Shown one piece after another: positions 21,132-33,933 of a stretch of 64,000 nucleotides of DNA (position 1 is its first letter; every line of letters begins with the position of its first letter). The notes below the pieces were generated by a model. The model ran no database searches, was not told the origin of the DNA, and saw nothing but the letters and a program-made list of their open reading frames with translations. The position numbers and the translations under genes were made by a program. This DNA is from Phyto melanocephala (taxonomy: Eukaryota > Arthropoda > Insecta > Diptera > Rhinophoridae): positions 30,076,421 to 30,140,420 of the forward strand of contig OW799233.1 in NCBI GenBank assembly GCA_941918925.1, given 5' to 3'.

Positions 21132-21563
21132 CTAAACTAATATTTAAATTTTTTAATCAGGCTTGAGTTCATATTTTAATATTCTTTATTTTTACAAAGA
21201 ATTTTTTAATTGTGATAAATGAAAGAATAAATCTGAAAAATTATATTTTTACCGACACTAGCCGAGTGGAATGCATTTGCGAAATCAGCTACGATTTCAT
21301 CATCAGCACTCTTTATCGGTATACTACTATGTAATTGGAAATTCCTACTTATGTTACAATTCAATAAAATTTAACTTTTTTCCAGCAATATGAATACAAC
21401 AAAATATTGCTTTTAATTAAAGTATTTTTTAAATTTGTTTCATTGTATTTTGAACAAATGAAAATCTTATGCATATAAACATATAAATTGATATTAATAA
21501 ACAAGTAAATGCTCTAGAGATAAATTAACTAATATAATAAAATAAAATCAAAAATATTGAAAA
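21132..21563. other. Spacer between two family A pieces
   Basis: Unrelated A+T-rich sequence of 430 bp. It contains a non-repeated ~60-bp stretch at 21250-21320 of higher complexity, with no gene recognised. Confidence 0.4.
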
Positions 21564-22982
21564 ACAAGTAAAAGCACTATATTCGGCTGTGCCGAATCTT
21601 TTATACCCACCACCAATTTTGTGTACATTTAAAGCACAATATTTATTATTTTGTTAATCGCTTGGAATAATCTCTAAAATAAACATCACTTTCTTTGTAG
21701 AGGGTGGTTAAATTTTAAATTTAAAACAGGTCTGTATAAAATGTTAGAACATCTATGAATGCCTTCTTAATTCGTTAAATGAGAAGCATTCCTGTTTTTC
21801 ACTATAGTGTGGGAAAAAAACAGTTAACTTCGACTCATCATCGTGCCCAACAATTGAGCATCAACTGTGTTATTAAAATTTGGACTATCGGATCGAGGTG
21901 TGCCGTTGAAGTCGCGGGGGCCATTTGGCCGATCTTTTTTTCCATACATAATTGAACCATACAAATATTATCATTACAAAAAGCAATGATAAAATTTTCC
22001 TAAATAATTTGTGTTTTATTCAAAATCAACATCGGCCCTTAAAATTTCACCACCCTTCATAACTTCGATATGCTGTTTTCTGGCATACCAATAACATTGA
22101 CTAGAAGGATTTCCATAGCAAATTTTATCATCATACCTCTAATTTTGTCGGTTTTATAAATTTAAATTTCATTAACAGTAGATAATGTGAAAAGTGGGCG
22201 TTATAGTAGGTCTGTCGAAGTTATTTATGCTAATAAATACAACTTAGATATTTCAATATAGTCCTTTATTATTCCAAAATCTCGATTTATAGAGAAATTA
22301 TAAGAATTTGAGAGAAAACGTTGTATGGGAGGTGGGCGTAAAACTGGGCGAGTTACATTTATTTTCCGTCAGAACAAAGCCTTTGACCAAAAAGCAATTC
22401 CTGCAAAATTTCAGAATCGTAGATCAAATTTTGTCACTCTTATTAGGTTTAAAATTTTGAACATACTGAAAAATACACTGCGCGGTATAAATTTTCATAC
22501 ATTTTGATCTCTAACTCCCTTCCTAATTCATGCATTTAAACAGTTTTTATGTAAAAATATTGCTTTTACTCAGGTAGTTTATATCTGTAGTTTCATGTCT
22601 CTACGTTGATGCTGGTGGACACAACTCCATTTTATTCGATGTTGGAAGGACACGGTTCTTTCGACCTAATTTTGCATTACGAGCTATAACTTTCTTTCTT
22701 ATATTCCGATTTAGCCAATTTTCTATTCCAAACAAACCTTGTCTATAAGAAAGATTCTGGCAAAATTTGAGCCCTCTAGCTTTTTCGGTGCGACCTCTAT
22801 CGTGCTTTCAACAAACGGACAGACGGACAGACGGACGGACAAAGCTAGATCGTCATCAAATCAAACCCCGATTCAGAATATATATACTTTATGGGGTCTA
22901 AAATGTGTATTTCGATGTGTTACAAACGGAATGACAAAATGAATATACCCCCACCATTTTTTTTGGTGGCGGGTATAAAAAT
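21564..22982 (+). mobile_element. Family A interspersed repeat, copy A2
   Basis: Head AACAAGTAAAAGCACTATAT with the TTCGGC/GCCGAA hairpin, then TTTATACCCACCACCAATTTTG. The embedded DD41D-type MITE has an internal deletion around 21715; its right end (GGGCCGATGTTGATTTTGAA inverted) is near 22020-22057. One diverged partial copy of the 287-bp unit follows (about 22108-22355). The tail has a (GACR)n tract (22809-22842), a conserved block with ATATATACTTTATGGGG, and a terminal hairpin ACCCCCACCA...TGGTGGCGGGT before TATAAAA. No autonomous coding capacity. Confidence 0.8.
22325..22507 (+). other. 60-codon frame conserved between family A copies (A2)
   Basis: MGGGRKTGRVTFIF...NTLRGINFHTF. The same length and frame recur at 29295-29477 (minus) and 44259-44441 (plus) without indels, although about a third of residues differ. 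No known domain. It may simply reflect neutral copies without indels. Confidence 0.3.
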
Positions 22983-23809
22983 GTTTGCAACTTGTTAAGA
23001 AATGTACAAAAAATATAAAAAATTTGCGAATATAGTAAAAGTTAAGATGCTTGCAAGCGTAAATTAAGGCAATGAAAATTCTAACCTTTTAAACACTTAG
23101 GGCCATTATTATAACTTACCGATAACTAAAGTTAGAGTGTTATCGGACAGATAACTAGTTTTTCGTTATTACAACTTCACTTCACTTTTCACTTTTTTTT
23201 TTGATAATATCTTTGATAAGTTCAAAATATTTACAAAAAACATTTAAACTTGAAACTGTGTGAAGTGATGCAGGACAGAAGGGTAAAAATAATACATCTT
23301 CCGCAAAATAATTTTCATTTATGTATAATAGCAGTTGCCTTGAAATGATATGTAAACTAGACTGCATTTGAGATTTTATTAAAAAAATATCAGCAAATTT
23401 GCTACCTCTCCTGTAAACTTTTTTAAATGGTACTATTATTTACTTTATATAACCATCCAAAATAAATATATTGGGTATATTCATTTTCTTATCCATATGC
23501 TTCATTTAGTCTTTTTATATGAAATTTATATATAGCTCTTAAACGATAGCAATTTCCGTCTGCCAATCATAATTATGAAAGAGGTATATTATTTTATGAG
23601 AATGATATTAAATTAACTTAAATATCAAACCAGCATTCTGCTTAACGCTAACACAATCAAAAATGTTCTGATATCGTCAAAAATAATATTAAATACAACA
23701 AAAATACGGGGCTTGGTTTTAAATAAAAATATTGCTAAACCACCACTATCGTGTTAGTCAGCATGTAAGATAATGCAACTATATTTGCAAAATAGCTTAG
23801 GCGCCATCT
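22983..23809. other. A+T-rich intergenic with a half MITE
   Basis: At 23100-23170 the motif GGGCCATTATTATAACTTACC matches the ends of the MITE at 63269-63481, but no second end is seen. The rest is unremarkable. Confidence 0.5.
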
Positions 23810-24412
23810 TACCCTACGTTGCCACAAGCAAGTATTTACTTGCAAGTATACGTATTACTAACGAAAATCAGGAGAAATGCCAAAAAAACACAAAAATTTT
23901 TTGAGTGGCTACACAGCACAGTGCAAGTTCATTTTTAAAATGTCATCAACAAATAAACTTCAAACAAATTTAAAACAAATATTTAGCGCTGCTTCAATTG
24001 GTAATTAAGTGTTGTCAATAGCCACTATTGAACGTTATCTATAGACACATAACTTTTTAATATAATTTTTTTTTATTAAAAATTGATATTTATATTAAAA
24101 CTTACATTTTAAATGAATATTTATAATTTTTCTTAATATTCTTCATATACATATATACATATTTATTCAAAAAATTAGCTGAATTATTTACCACATTTGT
24201 ATGATATATTAGTGAGTTAACAAAAAACTCAGTATAAGACAACACTGTTTTTCAGCTTGTCACTTTACTTGCCGTAACTGTAAAAATTTTACTTGCTTAA
24301 AAATTTCTTCGCAAGCTGAGTCGCAGGTTGCGAAAGTGTGGTTGTGTTAGTAAAAAAGTGTTAGTGTATTGGTTTTTTTTTCACTTGCACTTGCATGTGG
24401 CAACGGTGGGTT
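23810..24412. mobile_element. Candidate MITE with ~24-bp imperfect inverted ends
   Basis: TACCCTACGTTGCCACAAGC at the left is matched by the reverse complement of the right end, TAACCCACCGTTGCCACATGC. Subterminal ACTTGC/GCAAGT repeats occur at both sides. About 600 bp, non-coding. The target duplication is not clear. Confidence 0.55.
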
Positions 24413-26050
24413 AAGTAAAAACAAACTAAATACAAATCTTGGAAAGGTATGTTTCAAATTTCATAAAAAAATTTAGTAATAATCTTTACACACAAAACAA
24501 GTATTTCTGGTCAACAGCGTGCTGACGATGAAACGGTAGCTTGTTTTTAAAATGCATTTTTTTACATTACCTAGCATTGGCTAATTTATTTGCCACTAAA
24601 TTTCCAATAGCTTAATATAAGTTTAATTAAAATAAAAGTAATTTTATATACAATAAATAAAATATAATTATAATTAATTATTGATTATATTAAAAAAATA
24701 TTGGATTATTGTTAGTTCAGGTTAGGTATAGCAGGCTAATAATTAGAAGACTATCATACTTAGATTCAAAACTGATGCCTTTGTGATGCCTGGTAAATAT
24801 TATAAAGTATTCAGTTTGTTTTTTCTTCACTCAGAGAATAAGAGTTTTTTCATTTCAGACCGAACTCGAGAAACGAAGAAATGTTTATATCTTACCGAAA
24901 TTAATATAAAATAAACTCGCTAGATCGTGATGAATCTTTTGCTCCAGATAAAGGCGGCTAATTCCCGCCAAAGCCGAGAAGTGATAAAGAAATTGTTTCA
25001 TAGTCTCATCCTACTTCTCCTCGTAAATACTTCTACAGAAATCATTGAGGGAAGATATTATCTTTTGGCATGTTCTTCTAAGCTACAGTGTTCAGTTAGA
25101 GTACTAACTGAACCGGCCATTTAATGTCGGTCAGGTCTGTCTTGCTGTTTCACAAATAGCAGTATCCGCATACCACTAAGTCTTTATTGACTTTTATAAA
25201 CTCAGTTTCACCAGTGCCTTGCAAGACAGAGTATGGTGGAGAAAAGTTCAATTCTTCTCTAATCCATCCGCAATGTGTTTTTCTTGCACTAGGGAGTGGC
25301 CAAGCACCTATTCAAGTGTAATATCTTGTCATCTGATTTATAAATTCCCACCACTCCATACTAAAGAAATACACTCTAGTGTGATTATCTAAAACGATAG
25401 TGAAACGGACATAATTTAAAACTGCTTTTAGACGGAATATATTTGCATATGACTTGTCACTTTTGCGATCTATATGCATTTGCATATTTGCTCTCTCACT
25501 TAAATATGTGTGTAATTACGTAACACATAACATCTTTTTTTGTTTACAATAACTGATTTTGTACGAGAAGTTTGTTTTGTCAATAATTTCTTTTATATGC
25601 GATTTTATTTAAAAACAATTTTTTTTAATAAATCTCATAAAATGGTCTCAGAAAATTATATTAAAATATTAATAGTATCTAGAAAAAAATTCTTAAACTA
25701 TTTATTATGTATACAAAACTGATTTAATGTTTTTTTTGTAAATCTATTTCGTTTTATCCTTTGCTTGCTTTATGTTATTGCTTTACACATATTTCTTTAT
25801 CGCCATCAAAATTTGATGCTTTGCCAGATCAAAATAAAACATACTCTTATCGAAAATTAATTATATGACCTTAACATGTATATATATTTCATAAATTTAA
25901 AATACATGTCATATGTTAAATACATTACATATGTAAAATACATGTCGTCTGAAGGCTCTTTCAAGAATAGCCTGGTTGCTACAGTGATCCGGTAGCCTAA
26001 AAGTTACCTTTCTTGTTGTTAGTAAATTTCATTTTAATTTACAAAAACAC
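24413..26050. other. A+T-rich intergenic, no gene recognised
   Basis: A 65-codon frame at 24927-25124 has no recognisable motif. The stretch 24900-25380 is somewhat richer in G+C and less repetitive, but I cannot assign it. Confidence 0.45.
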
Positions 26051-26051
26051 G

Positions 26052-27030
26052 GTGCACAGTGAGACAACGCCGGCATTAAATACAAGGAGCCATTGCAGAG
26101 TTCTGAAATTTTGCACAGGTTATTTTAAAGACAATTCCAGTTTTTTTGTCCACTTTTACGCCCACCTCCCATACAATCGAAATTTGTAAAATGCCGTATT
26201 TTCCGTAATACTTTAGGTATAACTTTAAATTTTGGTACACTTGAATGTTATATTGTTACAAACATTATCGGAATAAAGTTTTGGACTCTCAAATAGATTG
26301 TGAATTAAACATATAATTGCAATTACCGTTTGTTGATCAATAATATTTAAAACAACACCAAGGTAATATTATTTTACAGTTTATTTTAAAAAAGTTTGTG
26401 AGCACAAAATAAAATATCAAACAAAAAATAATAAAAAATAAAAGTAAACATTTGTAAACATGCTATTGCATGCTAACATACGTATAGCGACAGAATGTGC
26501 GCGTTGCGTATTTTTTGTAGTTTTTTGTATGTTTAAAGTATTTTTGCAAACTTTTGCTATATGTCCTTAACTTTAAATGAAAGCTAAGACTTCAATCCGC
26601 ACCTAGGGCGAGTGGTGTTCAATTTTTACACCACAATTCTGTTGTAAAGAAATGTTTTGTTGTGTTTCTTTTTTTAAATTTATTTTTTTATCTACTCATT
26701 CTGCAACAACTAGATTAATTAAAAAAATACTTTAAAGTTATATTTATTATGTATTTTTTTATTGATAAGCTTTTGAATATTACATATTGAACTAACACAT
26801 TTCAAGCGCGTTAGTATACCTCAACTTTTATCTACTCATTCTGCAACAACTAAATTAATTAAATTAGACCAAAAAGTTATGAAGTTATGAGGCCTAAATT
26901 TCATGGAATTGTTACTCATATATCTGTTTATATACTGTGAAAATTTCATCCAAATTGGACGACATGCCAAAAACCATTTTTTGCCGCGGTTACTTTAGGG
27001 CTATTTCACTGTGCGGTGTATGCACGGTGT
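26052..27030. other. Possible degenerate element; family A-like piece inside
   Basis: GCACAGTGAGACAA near 26058 and TATTTCACTGTGC near 27002 could be worn inverted ends. Inside, 26100-26200 resembles a diverged family A segment (GAAATTTTGCACA, then CACTTTTACGCCCACCTCCC). A ~40-bp direct repeat (TCTACTCATTCTGCAACAAC) occurs at about 26690 and 26830. None of this is firm. Confidence 0.35.
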
Positions 27031-28360
27031 AAACGTTTCTAAAACCCAAGAAACACTCAAAATATTGTGAAAAAATTGTTCAAGTCAATTAGGTATATAA
27101 GAGTATATAATACTCAGTTTTTTAAACCGTCCAGACAAACCAACGCACACATTTTACCCCTTTATATTAATAATATACATCTATACTATTTTTACATTTA
27201 CAAATATATTTGTCCGTAACATTATAACATTTATGTTATGTTCTTTAGTATTTATGTCAAGGATATACTTAACATATTGTTGAGTAAGAAAAATTCTTAA
27301 ACTACATTAAATATATCAAAAATTAAAAAAAAAAAAAATAAATAAACACATTTTATAATTACGATGAATAAATTACATTTGATAATGAATACCTACAAAC
27401 ATTTATGAGCAATTAATTTATTTAAATATAAATTAAATAACTAAATGATAAGTGGTGCAGCTAGTGTTTACACAAATTCGTCTTGTTGATGTATTTGCGG
27501 TTGTGGGAGTGTATATCAAGAGATTTTAGACTACACAGAGCAAGTGTTTTTGTGAACCTTTAATTAAAATGGTATTAACTACTTTTGCTATGTATGTAAC
27601 AATTATGTATGTATGTGCTTGTATGTTAAAAGACAGTCTTTATATGTAATTAAAAAATAAATTAATTTAAAAAATGCATATTAATAAAGAAAAAAAAATG
27701 TCGTTGTGCATAATATACATAAAATATATTTAAAAGGTTTTAATTAATACAATTTATGACATTATTAAAATAATGATTATGAGATGAGGTTACACGTGAA
27801 ATTAAAATATTATTTTAATGATTTAATATTAATTAAAATATGATTTATAAAAATCGTGATTTTTTTTATTCTCGTAATGATAATCATTAAAAAATATTTT
27901 TCACATAAAATCCTGCAGCTTCAAGCACTTAGTTAATACTTTTTTTTTTATTTATTTACAAAATCTGAACAAAACAGATAACATATCGGCAACACTGTTC
28001 GTGTTTTGATGTCATATACACATACGGTCCGAATCTGCTTTGTCAAACTAATCTAATTTGTAACACTAAACATATCGACAATATGATAAAAAATTTTGAT
28101 GAAAAAATCTTTTATAAATGAATCAGTATATTCCTTAAACCATACATGTCCCCCATGCAAATTTAAGCATCTCTCTACCTTTGGAAATAAATAATGAAAT
28201 ATAGAAAACGTAAAATCAAGTACTCAATATATAACCCAACAAACCAGACTTTATTCTCTACATACGAAAAAAATATGATTGTGGCAATCATAATATAAGC
28301 TAGTATTGAATTGTATTATTATGGTTAAAACATATAATGAGTGCCAGTTAATTAATCGTT
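27031..28360. other. A+T-rich intergenic, no feature recognised
   Basis: Extremely A+T-rich, for example 27300-27440 and 27650-27900. No gene or element end recognised. Confidence 0.5.
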
Positions 28361-28363
28361 GTC

Positions 28364-28830
28364 AGTCTGTCCGTCCGTTAGTCTGACCGTCTGTCCGTCT
28401 GTCCGTGTGTATGTTGAAATCAACTTTTTAAAGCCCCCCGGTACATAAACAACTGAGATATGAGCAAAAACCTACGACCACCTCGATTTTTTTTTTTCAC
28501 AAAAACAACAATACAACTACAACATACAAACATACAAACTTGTATATTGCTTAGAGTAGACGTGGGATCGAATCCCAGCTGAGCCAAAAAATTTTTTTTT
28601 TTTATATTTTTTTTTATTATTATTTTTTATTTTTATTTAATATATTATTTATATTTTTATTGTTTTTTTTTTGTTTTATATTTATTATTTATATTTAAAT
28701 TTTTTTTTAAATATTTTTTTTATATTTTTTTTTTATTTATTTTTTTTTTTTTATTTTTTTTGTGTTTTTATTTTTTAACATACATACGTTAATTTTTAAT
28801 TTTACAATGGAATGTTTTTATATATGTATG
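28364..28830 (-). mobile_element. Family B repeat, partial copy B2
   Basis: Begins in a (GTCY)n tract (GTCTGTCCGTCCGTTAGTCTG and on), then the conserved GTTGAAATCAAC and ACCACCTCG blocks, then the tRNA-promoter-like cassette (TTAGAGTAGACGTGGGATCG, then AATCCCAGCTGAGCC), then a T-rich tract. It ends at TTTTACAATGGAATG, where family A copy A3 starts. The family B head is missing on the far side of A3, so this is a chimeric junction or truncation, not a simple nested insertion. Confidence 0.75.
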
Positions 28831-29294
28831 TTTTTATACCCGCCACCAAAAAAATGGTGGGGGTATATTCATTTTGTCATTCCGTTTGTAACACATCGAA
28901 ATATCCATTTTAGACCCCATAAAGTATATATATTCTGAATCAGGGTTTGACTTGATGACGATCTAGCTATGTCCGTCCGTCTGTCCGTCTGTTGAAAGCA
29001 CGATAGAGGTCGCACCGCAAAAGCTAGGTGGCTCCATTTTGCCAGAATTTTTCTTATAGACAAGGTTTGTTTGGTGTTAAAAATGGGCAAAATCGGAATA
29101 CTAGGAAGAGAGGTTTAGCTCGTAAAGCAAGAGTAGGTCGAAAAAACCGTGTCCTTCGCACATCGAATAAAATTGAATTGTGTCCAGACGCATTAACGTA
29201 GAGTCATGAAACTTCGAATATATATTTCCTGAGTAAAAATAATATTTTTCCCCGAAAATTATCCAAATCTATGTATTAGGAGAGGAGTTATCGA

Positions 29295-29477
29295 TCAAAA
29301 TGTACGAAAATTTATACCGCACAGTGTATTTTTCGGTATATTTAAAAACAAAATCGTCATAAAAGCAACAAAATTGGATGTACGACTCTGAAATTTTGCA
29401 CACTTTGCTTTTTGGTGAGACGCTTTTTTGTAACGGTAAATCAATGTGCCACGCCCACTTTTACGCCCACCTCCCAT
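29295..29477 (-). other. 60-codon frame conserved between family A copies (A3)
   Basis: MGGGRKSGRGTLIYR... same length and frame as 22325-22507 and 44259-44441. No known domain. Confidence 0.3.
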
Positions 29478-31624
29478 ATAACGTTTTACCTAAAATTCAT
29501 ATAATTTCTCTATTAATAAAGATTTTGGAATAACAAAGGGCTATATTGAAACACCTAAGTTGTACTCATTCGCAAAAATAACTTTGACACGCCTACTGTA
29601 ACGCCCACTTTTCACGTTATCTACCGTTAATGAAATTTAAAAGCTCATAAAACCGCCAAATTGAGAGGTATGATGACAGAATTCGCTACATCTATCCCCC
29701 TAGGCAATGTCATTACTGTGCCAGAAAATTGAGGTGCCACGCCCACTTTTACGCCCACCTCCCATATAACGTTTTACCTAAAATTCATATAATTTCTCTA
29801 TTAATAAAGATTTTGGAATAATAAAAGGCTATATTGAAACATCTAGGTAGTACTCATTGGCAAAAATAACTTTGACACGCCTACTGTAACGCCCACTTTT
29901 TACGTTATCTACCGTTAATGAAATTTAAAAGCTCATAAAACCGCCAAATTGAGAGGTATGATGACAGAATTCGCTACGTCTATCCCCTAGGCAATGTCAT
30001 TACTGTGCCAGAAAATTGAGGTGCCACGCCCACTTTTACGCCCACCTCCCATATAACGTTTTACCTAAAATTCATATAATTTCTCTATTAATAAAGATTT
30101 TGGAATAACAAAGGGCTATATTGAAACACCTAAGTTGTACTCATTCGCAAAAATAACTTTGACACGCCTACTGTAACGCCCACTTTTCACGTTATCTACC
30201 GTTAATGAAATTTAAAAGCTCATAAAACCGCCAAATTGAGAGGTATGATGACAGAATTCGCTACGTCTATCCCCCTAGGCAATGTCATTACTGTGCCAGA
30301 AAATTGAGGTGCCACGCCCACTTTTACGCCCACCTCCCATATAACGTTTTACCTAAAATTCATATAATTTCTCTATTAATAAAGATTTTGGAATAACAAA
30401 GGGCTATATTGAAACACCTAAGTTGTACTCATTCGCAAAAATAACTTTGACACGCCTACTGTAACGCCCACTTTTCACGTTATCTACCGTTAATGAAATT
30501 TAAAAGCTCATAAAACCGCCAAATTGAGAGGTATGATGACAGAATTCGCTACGTCTATCCCCTAGGCAATGTCATTACTGTGCCAGAAAATTGAGGTGCC
30601 ACGCCCACTTTTACGCCCACCTCCCATATAACGTTTTACCTAAAATTCATATAATGTCTCTATTAATAAAGATTTTGGAATAACAAAGGGCTATATTGAA
30701 ACACCTAAGTTGTACTCATTCGCAAAAATAACTTTGACACGCCTACTGTAACGCCCACTTTTCACGTTATCTACCGTTAATGAAATTTAAAAGCTCATAA
30801 AACCGCCAAATTGAGAGGTATGATGACAGAATTCGCTACGTCTATCCCCTAGGCAATGTCATTACTGTGCCAGAAAATTGAGGTGCCACGCCCACTTTTA
30901 CGCCCACCTCCCATATAACGTTTTACCTAAAATTCATATAATTTCTCTATTAATAAAGATTTTGGAATAACAAAGGGCTATATTGAAACACTTAAGTTGT
31001 ACTCATTCGCAAAAATAACTTTGACACGCCTACTGTAACGCCCACTTTTCACGTTATCTACCGTTAATGAAATTTAAAAGCTCATAAAACCGCCAAATTG
31101 AGAGGTATGATGACAGAATTCGCTACGTCTATCTCCCTAGGCAATGTCATTACTGTGCCAGAAAATTGAGGTGCCACGCCCACTTTTACGCCCACCTCCC
31201 ATATAACGTTTTACCTAAAATTCATATAATTTCTCTATTAATAAAGATTTTGGAATAACAAAGGGCTATATTGAAACACCTAAGTTGTACTCATTCGCAA
31301 AAATAACTTTGACACGCCTACTGTAACGCCCACTTTTCACGTTATCTACCGTTAATGAAATTTAAAAGCTCATAAAACCGCCAAATTGAGAGGTATGATG
31401 ACAGAATTCGCTACGTCTATCCCCCTAGGCAATGTCATTACTGTGCCAGAAAATTGAGGTGCCACGCCCACTTTTACGCCCACCTCCCATATAACGTTTT
31501 ACCTAAAATTCATATAATTTCTCTATTAATAAAGATTTTGGAATAATAGGGGACTATATTGAAACATCTAGGTAGTACTCATTGGCAAAAATAACTTTGA
31601 CACGCCTACTATAACGCCCACTTT
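29446..31624. repeat. Tandem array, 287/288-bp unit, about 7.6 copies
   Basis: Unit starts (GTGCCACGCCCACTTTTACG) occur at 29446, 29734, 30021, 30309, 30596, 30883, 31171 and 31459, spacings 288, 287, 288, 287, 287, 288 and 288. The 1-bp alternation is a 4C/5C run near the CTAGG motif. Units are almost identical, but the units starting at 29734 and 31459 share variants (ACATCTAGGTAGTACTCATT) absent from the middle units. The same unit occurs ~1.5 times in A4 and less than once in A2, so the array is a local expansion of TE sequence. Confidence 0.95.
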
Positions 31625-32532
31625 CACTTTTGAATTGTGTCCAAACACATAAACGTAGTCATGAAACTTCGAATATATATTTATCGAGTCAAAAGAATAC
31701 TTTTCCCAGAAAATCGCTTAAATCTATGAATTAGGAAAAGAGTTATAGATAAAAATGTACGAAAACTTATACCGCACAGTGTATATTTCAAATTTAAAAC
31801 GTAATAAAACTGACAAAACTATATGTACGATTCTGAAATTTTGCAAACATGGTTTTTTGGTCAAAGTCTTCGTTATAACGGAAAATAGATGTGCCACGCA
31901 CACTTTTTTCTTTAAATTTTTATAAAAATATATTAGTTATATATAATAGCATTTATTCATCATACACTGCGCCATTTATTGTACTGTAGCTAAATATAAG
32001 ATAAAGATGATAAGATAGATGACTCTACTAACAACCACTAGATGGCATGCTAAAACTTATGCTTATGTTCTCCTGAAATTATGCTCTATTAAAAATGGGA
32101 ATTTAGGAAAATTTTGACCTAAGTCAAAAAAAATTATCTCTACACATTATAAACAATTTATTTTCATGTACTAATGGCTAACAAATTTTAAAATGATACA
32201 AAACTTATTTCGTTTGAAAATCTTTTAAAAGCAAAATGTTATAGAAGTTTAAAAATCAAAATCTTACTAATAAATTTCCCGTTTTAGAAAAATGCAGAGA
32301 ATGTATATTTTAAATCACCCTATGGCCCTTAAAATTTAACCTTAAATTCACTTTCTTCCTCTTAAATTCATGTAAATTCTCTATGAATAAAGATTTTGGA
32401 ATACTAAAGGACTATATTGAAATATCTAAGTTGTATTTATTAGCAGAAACTTTATTGACACGCCTTCTTTAGCGCCCACTTTCATTGAAAGACTACATTT
32501 CAAAAGCATTTTAGTAGCATATCGAAGTTATA

Positions 32533-33110
32533 AAGGGTGGTTAAATTTTAAGGACCGATGTTGAATTTAAATAAAACACAAATTATTTAAGAAATTATTA
32601 TCATTTCTTTTTATAATGATAATATTTGTATGGTTCAATTATGTATTTAACAAAATATCGGCCAAATGGACCCCCATCCTTCTATCTGATGGTCCAAATT
32701 TTCAATGACAATGTTGATGCTCAATTGTTAGGCATTATGGTGAGGCGAGGTTGACTGCTCTTTTGCCACACTATCGCAAAAAAACGCCACTGGTGCCCAT
32801 TCAGCGAACTAAGAAGGCATTCACAGATTTTCTAACATTTTATACAGACCTGTTTTGCATAAATTTAAATATTTTTTACAATTTTCCCGATTGTGGACGA
32901 ATTTGAACGATTATGTTGATCAAAAGAATTATGCACAAAATGCATTTTGACTTGAACGCCCATTTTTATAAAAAACCTGAATAACTTTAAAGCGTTGCTC
33001 ATTTGCGTATCTTTCCACGGATCAAATTGAGTAAGTTTGAGATTGAGAAATGTCAAGTGAAATGCAGAAAACAAATTTAAAGACTGGGTGTAGTTCACCT
33101 TCAACATGGG
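32533..33110 (-). mobile_element. DD41D-type MITE embedded in A3
   Basis: One end is AAGGGTGGTTAAATTTTAAG after TA (32531-32532). The other end, near 33110, has lost its outer ~38 bp relative to A1. The minus strand keeps a transposase N-terminal remnant (about 32870-33030) with helix-turn-helix-like residues ending STIGKIVKN, the same block as KNGRSNQNAFRALRDSFGQH in A4. Confidence 0.7.
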
Positions 33111-33241
33111 CATATTTTATTATAAAGAGATTATTCCATAGCGATTAACAAAATAATAAATATTGTGCTTTAAATGTACACAAAATTGGTGGTGGGTATA
33201 AAAGATTCGGCACAGCCGAATATAGTGCTCCTACTTGTTTT

Positions 33242-33933
33242 TTGTTAATTTCTTTAATTTTTTAAAAACTCTTGTGTATAGACATCACAAACTTTTCAAC
33301 ATAAAAACTTATTCAGCAAGAAGAAGAAGAATTGATAATTAAAAAGAGAAACATACTTTGACTCTTTGAAGTCATACATATTATATAAACAAATCAAGTA
33401 ATACGTACTTAAATTAGGCCGTTGCGGTGTCAGAAGTACGGTAAGTACGGATTTTATTAAATCAAAGTACAAAATGCTTGATTTAAGAACGAATGTGTCA
33501 AGTACGATTTTCTTAATTTTAGGAATAGTTAAGCCGAAAAAAGTTTGATTTAAAGAATTATTAGCTTGATTTAAGCCCAAACCGTACTTGACGCTAAGAA
33601 GAAGATTTATTCAAGTTTAAATGAGATTGAAGTAATCAAAAGATTCACCTGTTTCAAGAAGTCGTAACTTGGTTTGATTGTTGCATAGTACAGTATCTTT
33701 ACTACTTACTCTTTGACATTTTTTTAGAGAAACGTTTTATTACAAAAACATACTTGAAAATTTATAGACTGTGTTTATCTAAACAAATTTTTATAAATAA
33801 TTAAAGATTGTTTTAATTTGAGAAAAATTAGACTTATTTTAAGAAGTTAATTCTTATTTTAATCGTCTTGTACTTGATTTTGGAAAACAATCCCGATTTG
33901 AACTTGTTTAAAAAAAAAAAACAGATATAAATT
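33242..33933. other. A+T-rich intergenic with dispersed AAGTACG motifs
   Basis: Short motifs such as AAGTACG and CTTGATTTAAG recur through 33400-33610 and again after the MITE at 34179, suggesting one older repeat split by the MITE. No gene. Confidence 0.4.

Larger units (their letters stand above)
28831..33241 (-). mobile_element. Family A interspersed repeat, copy A3 (4.4 kb, with tandem array)
   Basis: Minus-strand copy and the longest in the window. The tail hairpin (ACCCGCCACC...GGTGGGGGT) and (GTCY)n tract (28972-28992) lie at the left. The 287/288-bp tandem array fills 29446-31624. A family A core is at 31625-32530 and the embedded DD41D-type MITE at 32533-33110. The head hairpin (GATTCGGCACAGCCGAATAT) ends at 33241 in ACTTGTTT. 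Compared with A4 it is expanded only in the array. Confidence 0.85.

Noticed and set aside
21250..21310. TAGCCGAGTGGA, an A-box-like motif suggesting a tRNA-Leu/Ser gene or SINE head
   Set aside because: No B-box at the right distance and no cloverleaf can be drawn.
29446..31624. Regularly spaced repeats, considered as a CRISPR array
   Set aside because: The whole 287/288-bp unit repeats with no unique spacers, and the context is an insect transposable element.
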